DNA of 64,000 nucleotides from Lunularia cruciata (Eukaryota > Streptophyta > Marchantiopsida > Lunulariales > Lunulariaceae), in contig OX419757.1 of the NCBI GenBank assembly GCA_948567375.1, positions 62,000,001-62,064,000 of the forward strand, given 5' to 3'. This document shows, one piece after another, positions 33,519 to 45,789 of the stretch. The notes beneath the pieces were generated by a model, which was not told where the DNA came from, searched no databases, and saw only the letters and a program-made list of their open reading frames with translations. Made by a program: the position numbers and the translations under genes. Position 1 is the stretch's first letter, and each line of letters begins with the position of its first letter.

Positions 33519-34190
33519 GGTGCATGTATGCTCTATTAAGATATTTATTTGGTATTGTGAGTAACTAAAAGATCTTGTTTATGTGGAGTTTAACCAAGTT
33601 TCTAAATTAGCTATATTAAGCTAGAATTTTTCATAGTGAAGACCCTATTTTAGAGGAGTTTAAAAAGGTAGCACCACTATTTTGGATTCTAATGTCTTGA
33701 CTTTTTATTATTCCAAGATATTTGAAGAAAGAGTTGCAAGATCTTTGGTCCATCATCATTTTTGGTGCAAAGTGTTTTACTCCAAGGATAGCCCTTTTTA
33801 AGGAATCCTTGACTTAGATATAGAGTCAAAACAAGACCTTATACTTATGGGATTATGAGTTTGGATATTCCTTCAAAATTTTGACATTTGATTTTTGACT
33901 TGTGACTTTAGATGACATTTTGCTTAAAAAATTGAGTTGCTCTTGTACTTAATAATTTTTTATAAGCTTTTTAAAACTATATAGACTAATTATGGTACTC
34001 ATCATCCTTTCGTTTGTAATTCTCTCTCTCTCCCTTTGAGTTCTCTTGTGAGCAATGGCTTGAGTTTTGGATGTGCTTTGGAGTTTTAGCCTTGGAGGAG
34101 TGTCATAGATTTTGGTTGCACATCTTCTAAGTCTATGGTGCATCATCTTAATAGCCATTAGAGGTTTATCTTGGGTGAGATGGATTTTGG
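33519..34190 (+). repeat. Solo LTR of the Ty3/gypsy family (first ~12 bases missing)
   Basis: GTGCATGTATGCTCTATTAAG at 33,520 aligns with LTR position ~13 of the 25.8-kb copy. Shared blocks follow in order: GTAGCACCACT, AAGAAAGAGTTG, ACTCCAAGGATAG, and TTTTAGCCTTGGAGGAGTGTCA. There is no internal element sequence on either side. Confidence 0.7.
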
Positions 34191-35160
34191 CTTAAATTTT
34201 TGTTTCCATTGCCAAGACATCTCTGAAAGGCATGAGAATGTTCCACAAACAATCCTATATTAGATAAAAGAAACCTATGAGACCTCACTAGGAGAGAACA
34301 TTAAGGTAAGAGAAGGTTGAATTTATGCCACATAAATGTAGATCCATTTGTATGTACTATAATTCATTATGATGTTTTTTGGATGATATTGTAAATCTTG
34401 TCCATAGGAAAGGACTTAGAGAGATCATGTAAGGTGGATAGTAGTTTTTGAGAAAGATTTTAAGTTGACATGGATTTGAGATTTTCAAAGATAATGAGTA
34501 GTTTATCCTCTAATTGGGCCACTTTGAATTATGATGAGATCTATTACACATATTGAGCTTGAATTTTAGAGATCGGAGGGATAAATTGTCCCACAAAACC
34601 ACATACTCTCCAAAAATATTTACAGAATACATTTCTTGAATTTAGAAAATATTTCATTGAAAATTTCAAAGTATATTTAGTGAGACATTTCTACCTTTTG
34701 GCCCTAGAATTTTGGAGAGATCAATCACACCGAGAAGTTATGGATTTCTAATGTGAAATCTAGAAAGAGGTATGCTGAATAGAGAGGTGTTCAAGCTAAA
34801 TAGCATGATGAAAAGGTCTTAAAATTTGCAAGGGAATGTGCCTTGAAGTGATTCTTATGTGTGCAAAATTTTAAAGCAAGTGAGATTTACAAATGGGAGC
34901 AATGATTGATATCATAAAAAGAGGTTATTTTTTAAGGTTGAGTGCTCATGTATGGTGAGATTGACAACAATCAAAAGTGATTTTGGTTAACTAAGTAATC
35001 AATTGAAGCATGGAGTACCACCTTGAGTGGAAGTTGAGGTTAAGGTTTTTCAAAGGATTAAAGTGATAGTAGTGGCTAATTTGAAGAAAGGAGAGTTTAG
35101 AGTAGAATTTTAGGAGAGTGTTGAGAGGACTCAGTAACCTTCTCTACCTAAAGGAATTTT
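34191..35160. other. Unassigned stretch, possibly eroded gag
   Basis: Only short frames. The run into the zinc-knuckle trace at 35.16 kb suggests a decayed gag region in plus orientation. Confidence 0.3.
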
Positions 35161-35250
35161 GAGTGTTTTTTATGTGATGAGAAGGGACATAAGACCAATT
35201 TATATCCATTGGGCTTAGAGAGTAAGAGATTGAGTGAAAGGAGAAGTTTA
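35161..35250 (+). pseudogene. Retroelement gag zinc-knuckle trace
   Basis: One plus frame reads ECFLCDEKGHKTNLYP, matching the CX2CX4HX4C knuckle except that the last cysteine is tyrosine. No pol follows in frame. Confidence 0.4.
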
Positions 35251-35451
35251 CATGACTTGGGATTGTAGGTTAGACCTTCTTCACCAAGCTTGGGAGGAAG
35301 GAGATCCAGGAAAAATAAGTTGTGTGAGATCCAATGCTAGGAAGCACTCTAAGTACTTGCAAGCTTCATCACACATGAAGATAATTCTGGAACAAGACAA
35401 AAAGTCAAATGCTAAATTTGGGAGGATTTCAGTGTATACTCCCATGCAAAA

Positions 35452-37545
35452 ATCAACTTGTTTATGTTCCTTCTATTTTTTCCGATGATGAGCTTAGAGC
35501 AACTCTAAGACAACATCCAGTATTAAGGAGAAACTATTCTCAATCTAAGTTGAGCATCATTTCTACTACTTTATTTGCCAAAATTTGCAATTATGTAAAA
35601 CTATACACTATGTAACCTCAAGAGCATTGTAATTTACCATAAATTAGGCAAAGAAATTCATGAAACTAGAAGGATTAGAAAGGAAATTGAGATGGAATGG
35701 AGAAAAATATAATAGAGAAATTTTGTTCCAAGCAAAAATAGAAGCTAAATCAAAACGTTTATGTATTTGATGACACTCATACTTTAATTGTAGCTCCTCT
35801 CTTACCCTTGGGAAAAAGTAAAAACCATGTGATTTCGTTATGTTTGTGCAAGGATGACATGCAAAATTTGAGAAATGGTAAATTTTTTTTTGTAATTCTC
35901 AACTCTATTTTAACTGTAAGTTATATAGAGTTGAGTATATAAATATAACTCTGAATTCTAATAAGAGAGTACATTGACGTAATAGATGTGAATACTATTC
36001 GACTGAATTTGAAATGTAAGAAAAAAATTCTAATATAAAGTTCTATCTATTCTACAATACTATATTAAGAAAGAAGGGAAGTAATATACTTCAATGTATA
36101 TTATGAGATGTACGTATATCAGTAACTAGGTGAACATCAAGAAGAGCATCCTCCATAATCTCTCTCTTAACAAGCAAGAGAAACATGAATACAAGCTTTA
36201 AGTTTTAAAATATTAACTTTCCAGTGTAGCTCATAATGAATGTGAAAACAAGAATTTCATGAGAGACTTCTACATGTCCTAAACTAGAATTCATCCATTC
36301 TCACTCTTGTACTCCTGATTCTCGTGTATTAGATTTTGGAAGTTCACCTCACTCTCCTCTATGATATACGTTCTTATAAGAAAGTGAGCAACGTCTAAGA
36401 AACATCTCTTTGTATATCCTCCACCCATAATGAGTCCTTTGCCTTTAAAGAAAAGACAAATATTGTGCTACACTACATAATATAATCTCGCTATACTAGT
36501 AAACATACGTCCATACACCTTTCCATAGCTCAATCTTGGGGAAGCAGCGGCGGCTAATTCAAGAACGTCGGTCGCCATTTGTGGCTTTTCACTCTGAAAG
36601 CAGCTGTATAGCATTTCAGGGGGCTTCACGTAGACAGTGATATATCCATATACTACATTTGGCCACCTAGCAGCCATAAGCAAAGCACTCAACATCTGGA
36701 AATTAGATCTCTAAACTAGATAAACACATAAGTATGCAAAATATATCCTAGTAGTATAATCTCTCATGTGTAGAGATTATATTAGTAGTATAATCTCTTA
36801 CAAGAAACCTATCCTCCACCAAATGCTTATCTAGAGAGTGCTTCTTTGCAGTATTCCCATGAGAAATAGAATGATAACAAATTTCCTTAAAATTCATGGG
36901 ATTCTTTCAGAAATCTTTTATAGAAAAGCACAACTTCTACTGTACACCTACATACTAAGTCAAGCATGGGAATAGAATTGCGAATATATCGAGCGGACAA
37001 ACTTTAGAAGATACATGCTCACTATATTATCTCTTCACAGAATGCTAAGGGTGGAAAGAGAAATACCCAAAAGTTGCACTCACCAACAAGAAGACAAAAT
37101 AGGGCTGGAAGACAGTAAATCAAAATAAGTTAAATCACTTGTACCTTACTTTCAGCAAATAGATACTTATTAAGACAACGTTCTAGTATCCTCCTATGAT
37201 ACAGAAAGTCTAAGAGAGAGAATTAGTGAAAAAGTGTATACATAATAGGGTCAAGACTAAAGGTGGAGAGATAAATTACGAAATTTCAATATTAAGAGTG
37301 ATAGAGTACTTATACCAAATACTTGCGTCTTCAACACCTGAGAAAGCTAATTCTTGAAGAGGAAAACAGCAAAAAAGACCAAATACTAAATGGAAAAGAA
37401 TCTTGGTTTACTTTTCAAGCGGAGAAAAACTTCTTTATGTTCCTTCTATTTTGGCTAGTGATGAGCTTAGAGTGACTCTAAGACAAAAGAAGGTATCAAG
37501 TGGAAATTATTAGCAATCTAAGTTGAGCACCATCCTAAGCGCTTA
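35452..37545. repeat. Pair of ~115-bp direct repeats 2 kb apart
   Basis: 35,452-35,570 and 37,430-37,545 share TTTATGTTCCTTCTATTTT, GATGAGCTTAGAG, ACTCTAAGACAA and CAATCTAAGTTGAGCA. They could be remains of element ends or a local duplication. Between them I see no pol domain, only the exon-like stretch at 36.5-36.7 kb. Confidence 0.5.
36468..36695 (-). other. Exon-like open frame of unknown identity
   Basis: The minus frame gives AARWPNVVYGYITVYVKPPE followed by LELAAAASPRLSYGK. The composition is more GC-rich and protein-like than the surroundings. The DNA before it ends TAATTTCCAG and the DNA after SYGK is GTGTATGG, so it could be an internal exon bounded by AG and GT. I do not recognise the family and find no neighbouring exons. 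Confidence 0.3.
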
Positions 37546-37716
37546 ATATGCTTGATATGATATCAGGCACTGTAACAAAATAATTTTTCTCCATAAATAA
37601 AATGATGGTGATTATTCATGCTGTTGTCGAGAAGATTTAAAGAAGTTTGAACGTTACTCTCGTCTGTCGCAACATTAGTCGGTGACATTCGGCACAGTAG
37701 TCCCTCGGCTTTCATT

Positions 37717-38401
37717 TTGTTTCCTGAGCCAAGCCACATGGTTCAGGTTCTTGTTACATCAGAGGTTTTAGAGCGAACCAGCAAAGGAAGTTGGACAACC
37801 CAATTCCGCGTCTCAGGTTTCTTACATTCATGTCCAATTGGCCAATCAACCAATATCATGGTTCTCATCTCGGAGGATATAGCGCAAGAGATGAGACTTG
37901 GAGATTGAGGAGTAAATCTAGTTACGGGAGTCGTGGTAGACGTATGGAGGTGGCCCACTGACGGAGTTGCTGTATGTCGCATTCATGAGACTCCTTGTAC
38001 TGCACATGAAAACCGACGAGTACAGTACACCTTTTGCACGAGCTTTGCTCTACGGGTATCCATAGAAGGTACAGTTTATGCAGCTTCTTTCTACTTGAAA
38101 CTAAAGCCTGGTCGGTCCCAAACTGCCTGCCTGCCTGTAAACGGCAAGGCAAGTGTTTGAGATCAGCTTTTGCACCGGTTTTGCTGACTTACTGCGATTG
38201 ATTTTGTTCAGGCACTCGAGTATGCTTCAGAGCCCAGACTCCTGGTGACCTTCGTTCCGTAGAGAAGAAGTACGGTTCTGATGTCAAACTTTGCATGTCT
38301 TATAACTGCAGGCTCCTTAACGACGGTCTTGTGAATGCGGACGAATATCCCCTATCGTACCCTATCCCCTATCCCCTATCGTACGGGATGAATAACTTTT
38401 A
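37717..38401 (+). pseudogene. Exon-like segment, possible OB-fold (weak MCM8/9 resemblance)
   Basis: Frame 1 (37,717-37,908) includes QSTNIMVLISEDIAQEMRLG and stops at GGAGATTGA. Just after the stop, a shifted frame continues VNLVTGVVVDVWRWPTDG (about 37,914-37,970) to YTFCTSFALRVSIEGT. The spacing P/S...V...D...GD.V...G.V resembles the N-terminal OB region of MCM-type proteins, but this is weak. A possible 59-bp intron (GT at 38,153, AG at 38,211) would join to FRAQTPGDLRSVEKKYGSDV and a stop at 38,401. With a frameshift inside the first exon it is probably a pseudogene. Confidence 0.25.
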
Positions 38402-41400
38402 GATCTCCTTAGCAGTACCAGATAGTTATGAGCAATAAAATGGGAGTCCACATCCTCCACGTGGGGGTGGTCTAATACGTCGTTCAAAGTGGAGAACCCA
38501 AGTTGCTGAAAGCGCATTCTTAGTTTCAGTAATGACGAGTTAATTGCTGTCTCCCGTGTTCCGTGGTTTCCAACCAGATATAATATGCCACAACAGATCT
38601 TGAAGCTTTTTGGGAAAATGAAAAAATGGCTAAAAAGGTCTGGAGTTTTATGTTGAAGCTAGCTTAAACTGGACTGACGAGGATAATTGTTTGACCATGG
38701 TCCCGAAATTTATGTGCTTAGAAAGGTATTCTTTTCAAAGCTTGAGTCCATGTTTTGCGCTGCAAGAATGTTGAGGTCTAAACCGAGTTGAAGTTTTGTC
38801 ACAGAGCTCATCTTGCATCTCAGCGTATGAATCATTCTCCTATGTTTTGCGTTGCACGAAAGGGTAAGTTTTAATCGGGTTGTCTCACTTGCTTGAAGGT
38901 TTGTGGATTCCAACGTCCAAGTTCTTTCACAGAGCTCATTTGCATCTCAGAATACTACTAATTATTCAGTAAATTAGACAACAACTGTCGTTTTCTGTGA
39001 GTAATAGTCACTTCTTCAAGCTCCTTCTTCAAGCTGATAAGCATAACGTTGTATCTCCACATCTGGCTTACAAACCATTTCTAGAGACAGATGCATATGC
39101 TTCACGAGCAACTTAATTCTACCTTTAAATGTGGCAATCAATATCATTAATGCCGTTACCGTATAGAAATATGTAGACAGCTAAATTCCCCCTTGAGTAA
39201 ACACTCGTAGTATGCTATTTCTTTGCATTTACGGATCGAGCTTTCAGGTCGAGGCACACAGGGGTCGTATGTTAAGGCGGCTACGGATTGGTGACTCGGA
39301 GTTAGAGGCCAGATCTAGAAGAAGCGGACTCCAGAAGACTATTTCACCCTACCGTTGAAATCAGCATCCGTCTACTAAAGTTGACCTACCACTTTCACTA
39401 AAAAGAAATTCTCTCTGAATCAGCAAGACTGAGGTAAGAGCTGAACACCTCACGTTCTCCAGCAACCGAAGTATCAGTACAAATTTTTTCTGCTCAACGA
39501 CGTACGTGAACAGCTAAATTATCTAAGTAGACCAGATTGGATAAACGCTTTGCTTGCCATATTCTATTCGACTCAAATCCTGCTTATTAACGGACCTGGT
39601 AAGTAAGCTATGATAGGACAAGAAATAGTGAATTTCTGTAAGCTCAGATGAAGTCCCTCTCAAGTACTGATTGCTTATCACAGAGGGCTTTCGCTTATCA
39701 AGATCATACTCAGTTCTTACAATAGGTGTCGGCTATCACCTGTTGAAGGATGTCAACAGGTTTAGTCAATACAGAGTGACCTTTTAAACTCTAAAATCGA
39801 TGTTTCTCCGTGCAGTGTGAGCAAACTGCACGGAGAAACATCAGTTTAGAATTTTAGATCAAGGCATCTGAACATCAAATAGGGCTTTTGGTTACAGGAA
39901 AATACTGAGAATCGTGTATGTGGACTAATAAACCGTAGCTTTTGCTGTTGAAAAAAGCTTTTTCACTGAGTGCAGTCTCTTCTGACTCGAAGAATTTACC
40001 ATGTCCAACGAAGGTTTTATTTCATGCAATTTCCAGAAGTTCGTACTGTTAAGTATGAATTGCTTCATACTATCTCTTCCCCAGACCAATCAGAAAGGGA
40101 ACAGGTGTGTGGTCGAATACCTACTGCGATCTCAGAACAAGCACTCTGCACGAAAAGCTTTTCTCAATAGCAAAACCCTCAGTTTGTTAGTCCACATGCA
40201 CCATAGTTGATACAAGAGATCAGGCTAGCTTCTGTCAATTGCATGTACGTGCTTAGCCAGAGAAAGGATATGCGGATTTAGTTGCTGTTGAATGTGAATG
40301 GAACTTTTCTAGTATGGTTCTTGAATCTAAAATTTTACTCAAAACACATTTGCCTGAAAATATTCTGAACCTTTTTATCATCCTAGAAAACATCATTCTG
40401 ACACCGGAGGATTTATTTATCAATTGAATCAGCTTCCACTGTACTTACTGTCAATATTTTACAAGAAGAAAACAAATTGTACTCCTTCACAGACTGGCAC
40501 TTTCTCCAGGAGCAGGAAAACTCCGGGTTGTTACAGAAAAAAGAAAAGTGTTCCCTCATATGAGACTTTTATGTGCAAATCCAAGAGCTTAGATTGGAGC
40601 AGCTCCTTCTTATCGTGTCAGTCGTGTCATATGGCTTACGAGGAACGGAATGTAGAAAAGTTGTTTTCTGAAAGATGAGCTAGTCCATGAAGGAGAAGAA
40701 AGGAATGTTTCAAATCACGACGGCTGAAAAATATTCGTGTTCTTGGTCAGTGTATTGCGCATTGGCTCTTCACCTTCCTGAATTCGTTCACAGTGTACCA
40801 TAGTTCATAGTTCATAGTTGCGTACCTCCATAGTCCCCGCTTATGGATCAATTTCCACTTGATTTGTTGTACTCAGATTCTACGAAACACGGATTTCTGG
40901 ATGACGGCAGAAAAGTGATACTAACGTAACAGTATCCCCTTTTGACAAGAACTACGTACGTTCACAATATACCAGTCAGTCATGTCCGAGAAGGTGATGA
41001 AATTGCGAATAAATATGAATATAGTAAAACAAATCCAACAGATTGCAGAATTCGGGTGTTCAAACGTTGGCATGAAGGATATAATGATCTTGTTCTTGCA
41101 ACGTGTCAGCCTTGAGCACTCGTTGCAGAGGATTATTTCTTTGATGCTTGTCCACTGCGACGCTAAGCTTTCCCATAAGTAGATAGTTAATAGTTAGCCT
41201 ATTAACAAATATCATCCAAGCAAGCAGACTGTAGGCAAGCTGAAGAGATAAAGTTCCACGCGAGCACATCCAAAGAATTGTAGAGGAGAAACTTCAACCC
41301 TGTTGCAAGTAGTATGGCAAACAGAAGCAATTACAAAAGCATACCAGCCTCAAGTGGAAGGTTTGTGGTTTGAGCATAAAATTCCCAGCTACCGAAATGT

Positions 41401-41586
41401 TTTGTAGCCAGTCTTTTGAAGCATGCAACGAACTCCTACTGATTACTTATTGCTAGCTTCATTTATTGAAAAGTGGAATATAGATACTAAAAAGTAAGTT
41501 GTGGGAATGTCGCTAAAGAGCTGGCTTAACTTCGGGATTAACCAGTGCAATCTCCGGATGGGAGTTCAAGCTGTGACATACTCAAA
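38402..41586. other. Unassigned 3.2-kb stretch
   Basis: Several frames of 60-85 codons on both strands, none with recognisable domains. Contains a strong hairpin at 39,799-39,842 and short tandem CATAGTT units near 40,800. Confidence 0.35.
39799..39842. repeat. Perfect 18-bp hairpin, 8-base loop
   Basis: GATGTTTCTCCGTGCAGT (39,799-39,816) is followed by GTGAGCAA and then its exact complement (39,825-39,842). Weaker pairing (CTAAAAT with ATTTTAG) extends it. Confidence 0.85.
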
Positions 41587-42030
41587 TCACTTCGAAACCG
41601 ATGCTTCTTCAAAATTATTCCACCAACCGATCTCCGGAACAGACTCCCCGTCCTGGGAATCTATATCCTCCTGAAAAGTTCGCTGAGCTCCTTGTCGATC
41701 TTTTGGAGCTTCTCTGGTCCCACCTGGTTCGCTATACCGGGCAAAAGGTCTTGCAACTTCTTTGTTTGCCAAAGCCGAGTCACAATCCATGTATTGGCCT
41801 CACAGCATGTAAAGACCGATGGTTTCTCGAAGTGGGTGATGGTTTCATCGACGAAGATGTTCACTTCGACTACCCCAGGCATGTTGCTCTCCCCGAATTT
41901 CTCCAGTCTTTTGGAACTTCGTGTGTTCCACGTTTGAAGTTTTGTGAGCAACCTTCTTCTTCCTGCGTACACCGCCCTTCCCGCCAGTGCGAACAACACT
42001 GGCGATTCTCATCAGCTTCTCTCTATCCAT
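41587..42030 (-). pseudogene. BTF3: BTF3 / NAC-beta pseudogene (intronless, two frameshifts)
   Basis: NAC-beta (BTF3) binds ribosomes as half of the nascent polypeptide-associated complex. Here the N-terminus is plain: MDREKLMRIASVVRTGGKGG then VRRKKKVAHK, including the basic ribosome-binding motif. A frameshift near 41,905 moves to the NAC domain in the next frame (NMPGVVEVNIFVDE, then ANTWIVT, then QTKKLQDLLPGI, QVGPEKL). A second shift near 41,685 leads to the acidic tail in a third frame (ESVPEI, NFEEASVSK, stop). Total span matches a full-length protein of about 145-150 residues without introns. Plant BTF3 genes normally have introns, so a retrocopy is likely. The NAC domain is also unusually diverged (TCCEANTW for SIAANTW). 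Confidence 0.8.
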
Positions 42031-43737
42031 CTTTGCAGGAACGGATTACATACTAATGAGATATCTTATATATACATACATAAAAACCAGGGGTACATGT
42101 TGAGTATTTGACGGAGGATCCAACTGATACCCGGAGTGAGAGTGTTCAGTCTCGGTGATCATGACGTTTAACAATTATCACTTATGTTGGCTCTTCTTGT
42201 CACCATGAGATTGGAGTTGCCCACTGGTAGAAATGTATTCTAGAATCATGATTACTGGCTTATACATCTCCGCAGGAAAGACAGATTATCCAGGTCTGAG
42301 AATTCTCGACGACTAATTCTAGAGGAAATTCTCTCTACACCCGTACTACCTGCAAACAAACTGGAAATTGAAGATCCACGAGATCTTTGTCGAGCTTGTA
42401 CCGTTCGATTGATGAGATAAAGTTTGTTTTATTTCCACAGAACGAGAACTTCGCATCCGCTCCCATCGCTCTCTGACAGGGGAAGGTTGAAAGGTCATCC
42501 GTTCTCCTACAAACCACCTTTCTACATCCAGCCACAATGAAGCACAATAAACCAGCACAATGAGTTGATTCAACGGTCTACTGCAATCATCTTATTAATC
42601 ACAAGAATGTAGATCTATCGTCCTTTCTAAGGGAAGGTTTTAATTTTAGTAAGATCATATTCTGTGTGTCTGACATACAGAATACGATCTTCTGCATGTC
42701 AGACACAGAGAAAATTATATTCTGAAAATACAAAAGGCTCTGGGATCCACTACTGGTGCTCTCGGACATATCTCTTCATGATGACAATCAAGGATTCTTC
42801 CAAGTCTCATATAAATTATGGAAGCAGGCCATCTAACTGAACGGACATGGCCGGTATTCGGTGCAGTAGATGCGCTTTTACCTGACAAGTTCATTTTTTA
42901 TTTGATATCCTCTATGCTAGAACACAGAGATCTTTTGAGTGTGATCTGTAAAGAACATTAATCCTCCTACTTTCAGTAACTAGAAATCATGGGATCCGAA
43001 ATCATCAACAAAACTGGAACATGGATTTTGCAAAAGGAGAATTACGAAGAGAGCAAACGCACAGTACATCTATCCCAACTAGGTTGGAGACTGCGCAGAT
43101 GTCCAAAGAAAGGTTTTCATCAGATCCGGAGGTCATGCCCGACATCATTGTAACTTGTCCTAATTACTGTTTGCTTCGAACCCGAGCATACTTTTAATTA
43201 GGTCGAACCATTTCTCCACATTTTTTGCCCTTCCCTCAGAAAGAAATTCGACTGTTGATACGCTGATGTATTGAACAGCAGCGCTGATTGAACCCACACA
43301 GGTCACACCAGAAAACTGTCAGCTTGTGAAAGAAGCATAACACGATGACTTGACAGCGAAGCTTTTTCAAGTGACGACTATGTAGTCTTTTGTAGCTATT
43401 CTGAGATTTGCTTGCTAGTGATAGTTACTCGAAACCTTCCGTGATGACTGACATGCTGATGTGCGCAGCGGCAGATTACACCGAGGAATCGAACCGATTC
43501 AACTGCAAGCCCTGACTGAATTTGCTCTGCATAATGAAGTAAACTGTCAGAGCAATTACTGTATAATGCCCATTCTTACTACCGAGTTCACCAACAAAAT
43601 AGCACCAATTTTGTAGAAACAGAGTAGCGGCCTTTGCCCAATACATGAAACGACTAAAAGGAATCTGACTAACCTGAACCTCTTCAGAAAATTCAATGGA
43701 CTGGGATAATGGGCATTAGAGAAGTTATTATGGTGTT
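42031..43737. other. Unassigned 1.7-kb stretch
   Basis: No domain recognised. A TATATATAAG run (complement, about 42,065-42,074) lies ~36 bases before the NAC-beta start. An imperfect double hairpin lies at 42,645-42,715. Confidence 0.35.
42645..42715. repeat. Nested inverted repeats
   Basis: AAGATCATATTCTGTGTG..., TGTGTCTGACAT, then ACAGAATACGATCTT, then ATGTCAGACACA. Two overlapping stems can form from these blocks. Confidence 0.6.
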
Positions 43738-44235
43738 GTGAGTTTGGTCCAATTTTCTTTGCGCATGTGGAGGTTTTTACGCATCAAGCCAGCCTCTAGA
43801 GTTCTTAACCTTTACCTCCGCTCCTTGAATTCTTCCACATTTCGACATCTCTCGTCCCTAATGCGGCTACCTTCGAATTCGAAGTCCCGTCTTCTTCGAA
43901 ATCTGAGAAGTCCTTGTTATTTACTTAAGCATCTACTCTACAAGGGAAGTAGGAGGATAAGCGAGAGGGATAAGTGCACTGTTCAAAATTGGTGCTGTTG
44001 TTGGACTGAAATTGCTCAGTGCATGTCACAAAGAACTCAGTGTATTTTCTCTCCAAAATCAAATTTAGTTTTGGACCTTGACGGTCTTTTATGTCCATAC
44101 AAATATTCGACACATTCGAAAGTACCTATTTCAGTCTTTAACAAAAGAAACGAAAATACATCAGGACAGTTTAAAATCTTAGCAGTTATAATCTTTACAC
44201 CGGCGTTCAGTTGTCCAGAGTTGATTTCACGCTAG
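43738..44235 (+). other. 165-codon open frame; weak FCP1-type phosphatase motif
   Basis: A single open frame. Near residue 110 it reads SKSNLVLDLDGLLCPYKYST, close to the DxDGLL catalytic motif of plant FCP1/NIF-type phosphatases (DLNGLLC in many). The conserved tryptophan/second aspartate blocks of that domain are not found downstream. The N-terminal 60 residues are basic and serine/leucine-rich without recognised features. It may be one exon of a decayed gene or a chance ORF. Confidence 0.25.
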
Positions 44236-45789
44236 CAAATTGGGTGTTTACTTTCTCGACCATGACGATTCCGATTATCCAAGCTATCTTCGTTGTTGAT
44301 CGAACGAGCAGGTTCGTAATTTACTCATCTATCCATGATCTGTAATCACCAAGAGGCAGTAGAACCGCTATTTCGGTCAACTGGATATGAAGAATGCTCC
44401 GATCTGCATACTTATATGAACCTAGATTTTGCTTACAAGATATGTGCATCATAATTTTGTAAAGTCCCCTACTTTGTAGCCCTTTATATAGTTTGAAGAA
44501 GTCAGTTAATATGTAAATGAGTTCCTTTAATAACATTTCCAAGTTTATTAATTTAAAGCTCTTCGGACTAGAAAAGCCTTCAGTCAAAAACGAGCTCTAT
44601 ATGCTTCAGCATTTTTATGGAGTCTAATATAAAAATTTTAAGTAACTTTTTAACTAAGTCAAGAATTTATTTATATATTTACATATTTAAATAAATAAAT
44701 AAATAATTTAATTTTTAAAAATTGGATCTAAAAATTAGAAATTATATTTTAAATATTTAAAATTCAAATTAAATTATCAAATTAGATTATGTTAGTGCCA
44801 CTTACAAGTTCTTGTAAATTGTATTATCTCTATGTGGGCTATGACTACCCCTATTCCATCATGATAAATTAAAAAGTATATATATGCATATATCCTATAT
44901 AACTTTATCTTCTTATTCTTATTCGTAATACAAAATTGGATTCATCTATAGAGTATAAGCGCCGTTGTTATAATCATATTGAGTCAAAAGTTCTATAACA
45001 AAGCGGGTTATCCAAGTTTTGCTTGGGATCTAAATTCGAATTTGGATTTCAAGTGATATGAATAAGTGGTGGACTTTTGCGTTAGTGTAAGTGGTTGTCT
45101 ATCAACTAAAGGCACAATTAAAGTCTAAGGTGATATCGTAAACCTTAACCTTCTCTCTAAACTTAATACTGGATTGTGGGGCAATATGAACATCAACGTG
45201 ATTAACTCATGTTTCACAGGCCAAGAACCACAAATGATAGTAATGGATAATTGGATAATATGGATACATAACATATGGATAATTGGAATCCATGGACAAT
45301 TTATTGTTAGATATGTGAATATCACATTAGGACTATAAATGACACAAAAAAGTATATCCCAGATTGATTTGTTCACTTATGGTAAATATATATATAACAC
45401 ACGTTGAGTTTGAAAGGCTTGAATAGAAACCAAATGAAGGAACATTCGTTTCTACTAGACTTATTAATACGATGATACGATGCAACGATACTATCATTCA
45501 CTTTTGAATGTAATTGACTTTTCAAATAGCAAATTGAGTTAAATTTGAATCGCAACTCCAATTACACGTTATAGGAAGCCGTGGCACGATAAATTATGTG
45601 AATACTTTCTTTTACTTGCCCGCATGCTAAAAACAACAATTCATAGACTTTAAAAAAGACTATTCACAATATATGAAGGGGGAAAGAGTGAGTATCTTTT
45701 TGCTATCGACTTGTAACAATCTTTCCACAGCAATCCTCAACAAGTAGTGTGTCGGGAATGTGTGCCCTTTTTCCTTGCCCCCTAACGTT
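44236..45789. other. AT-rich unassigned stretch
   Basis: Very AT-rich, with ATAAATAAATAAATAA near 44,690. No domain recognised. Confidence 0.4.
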
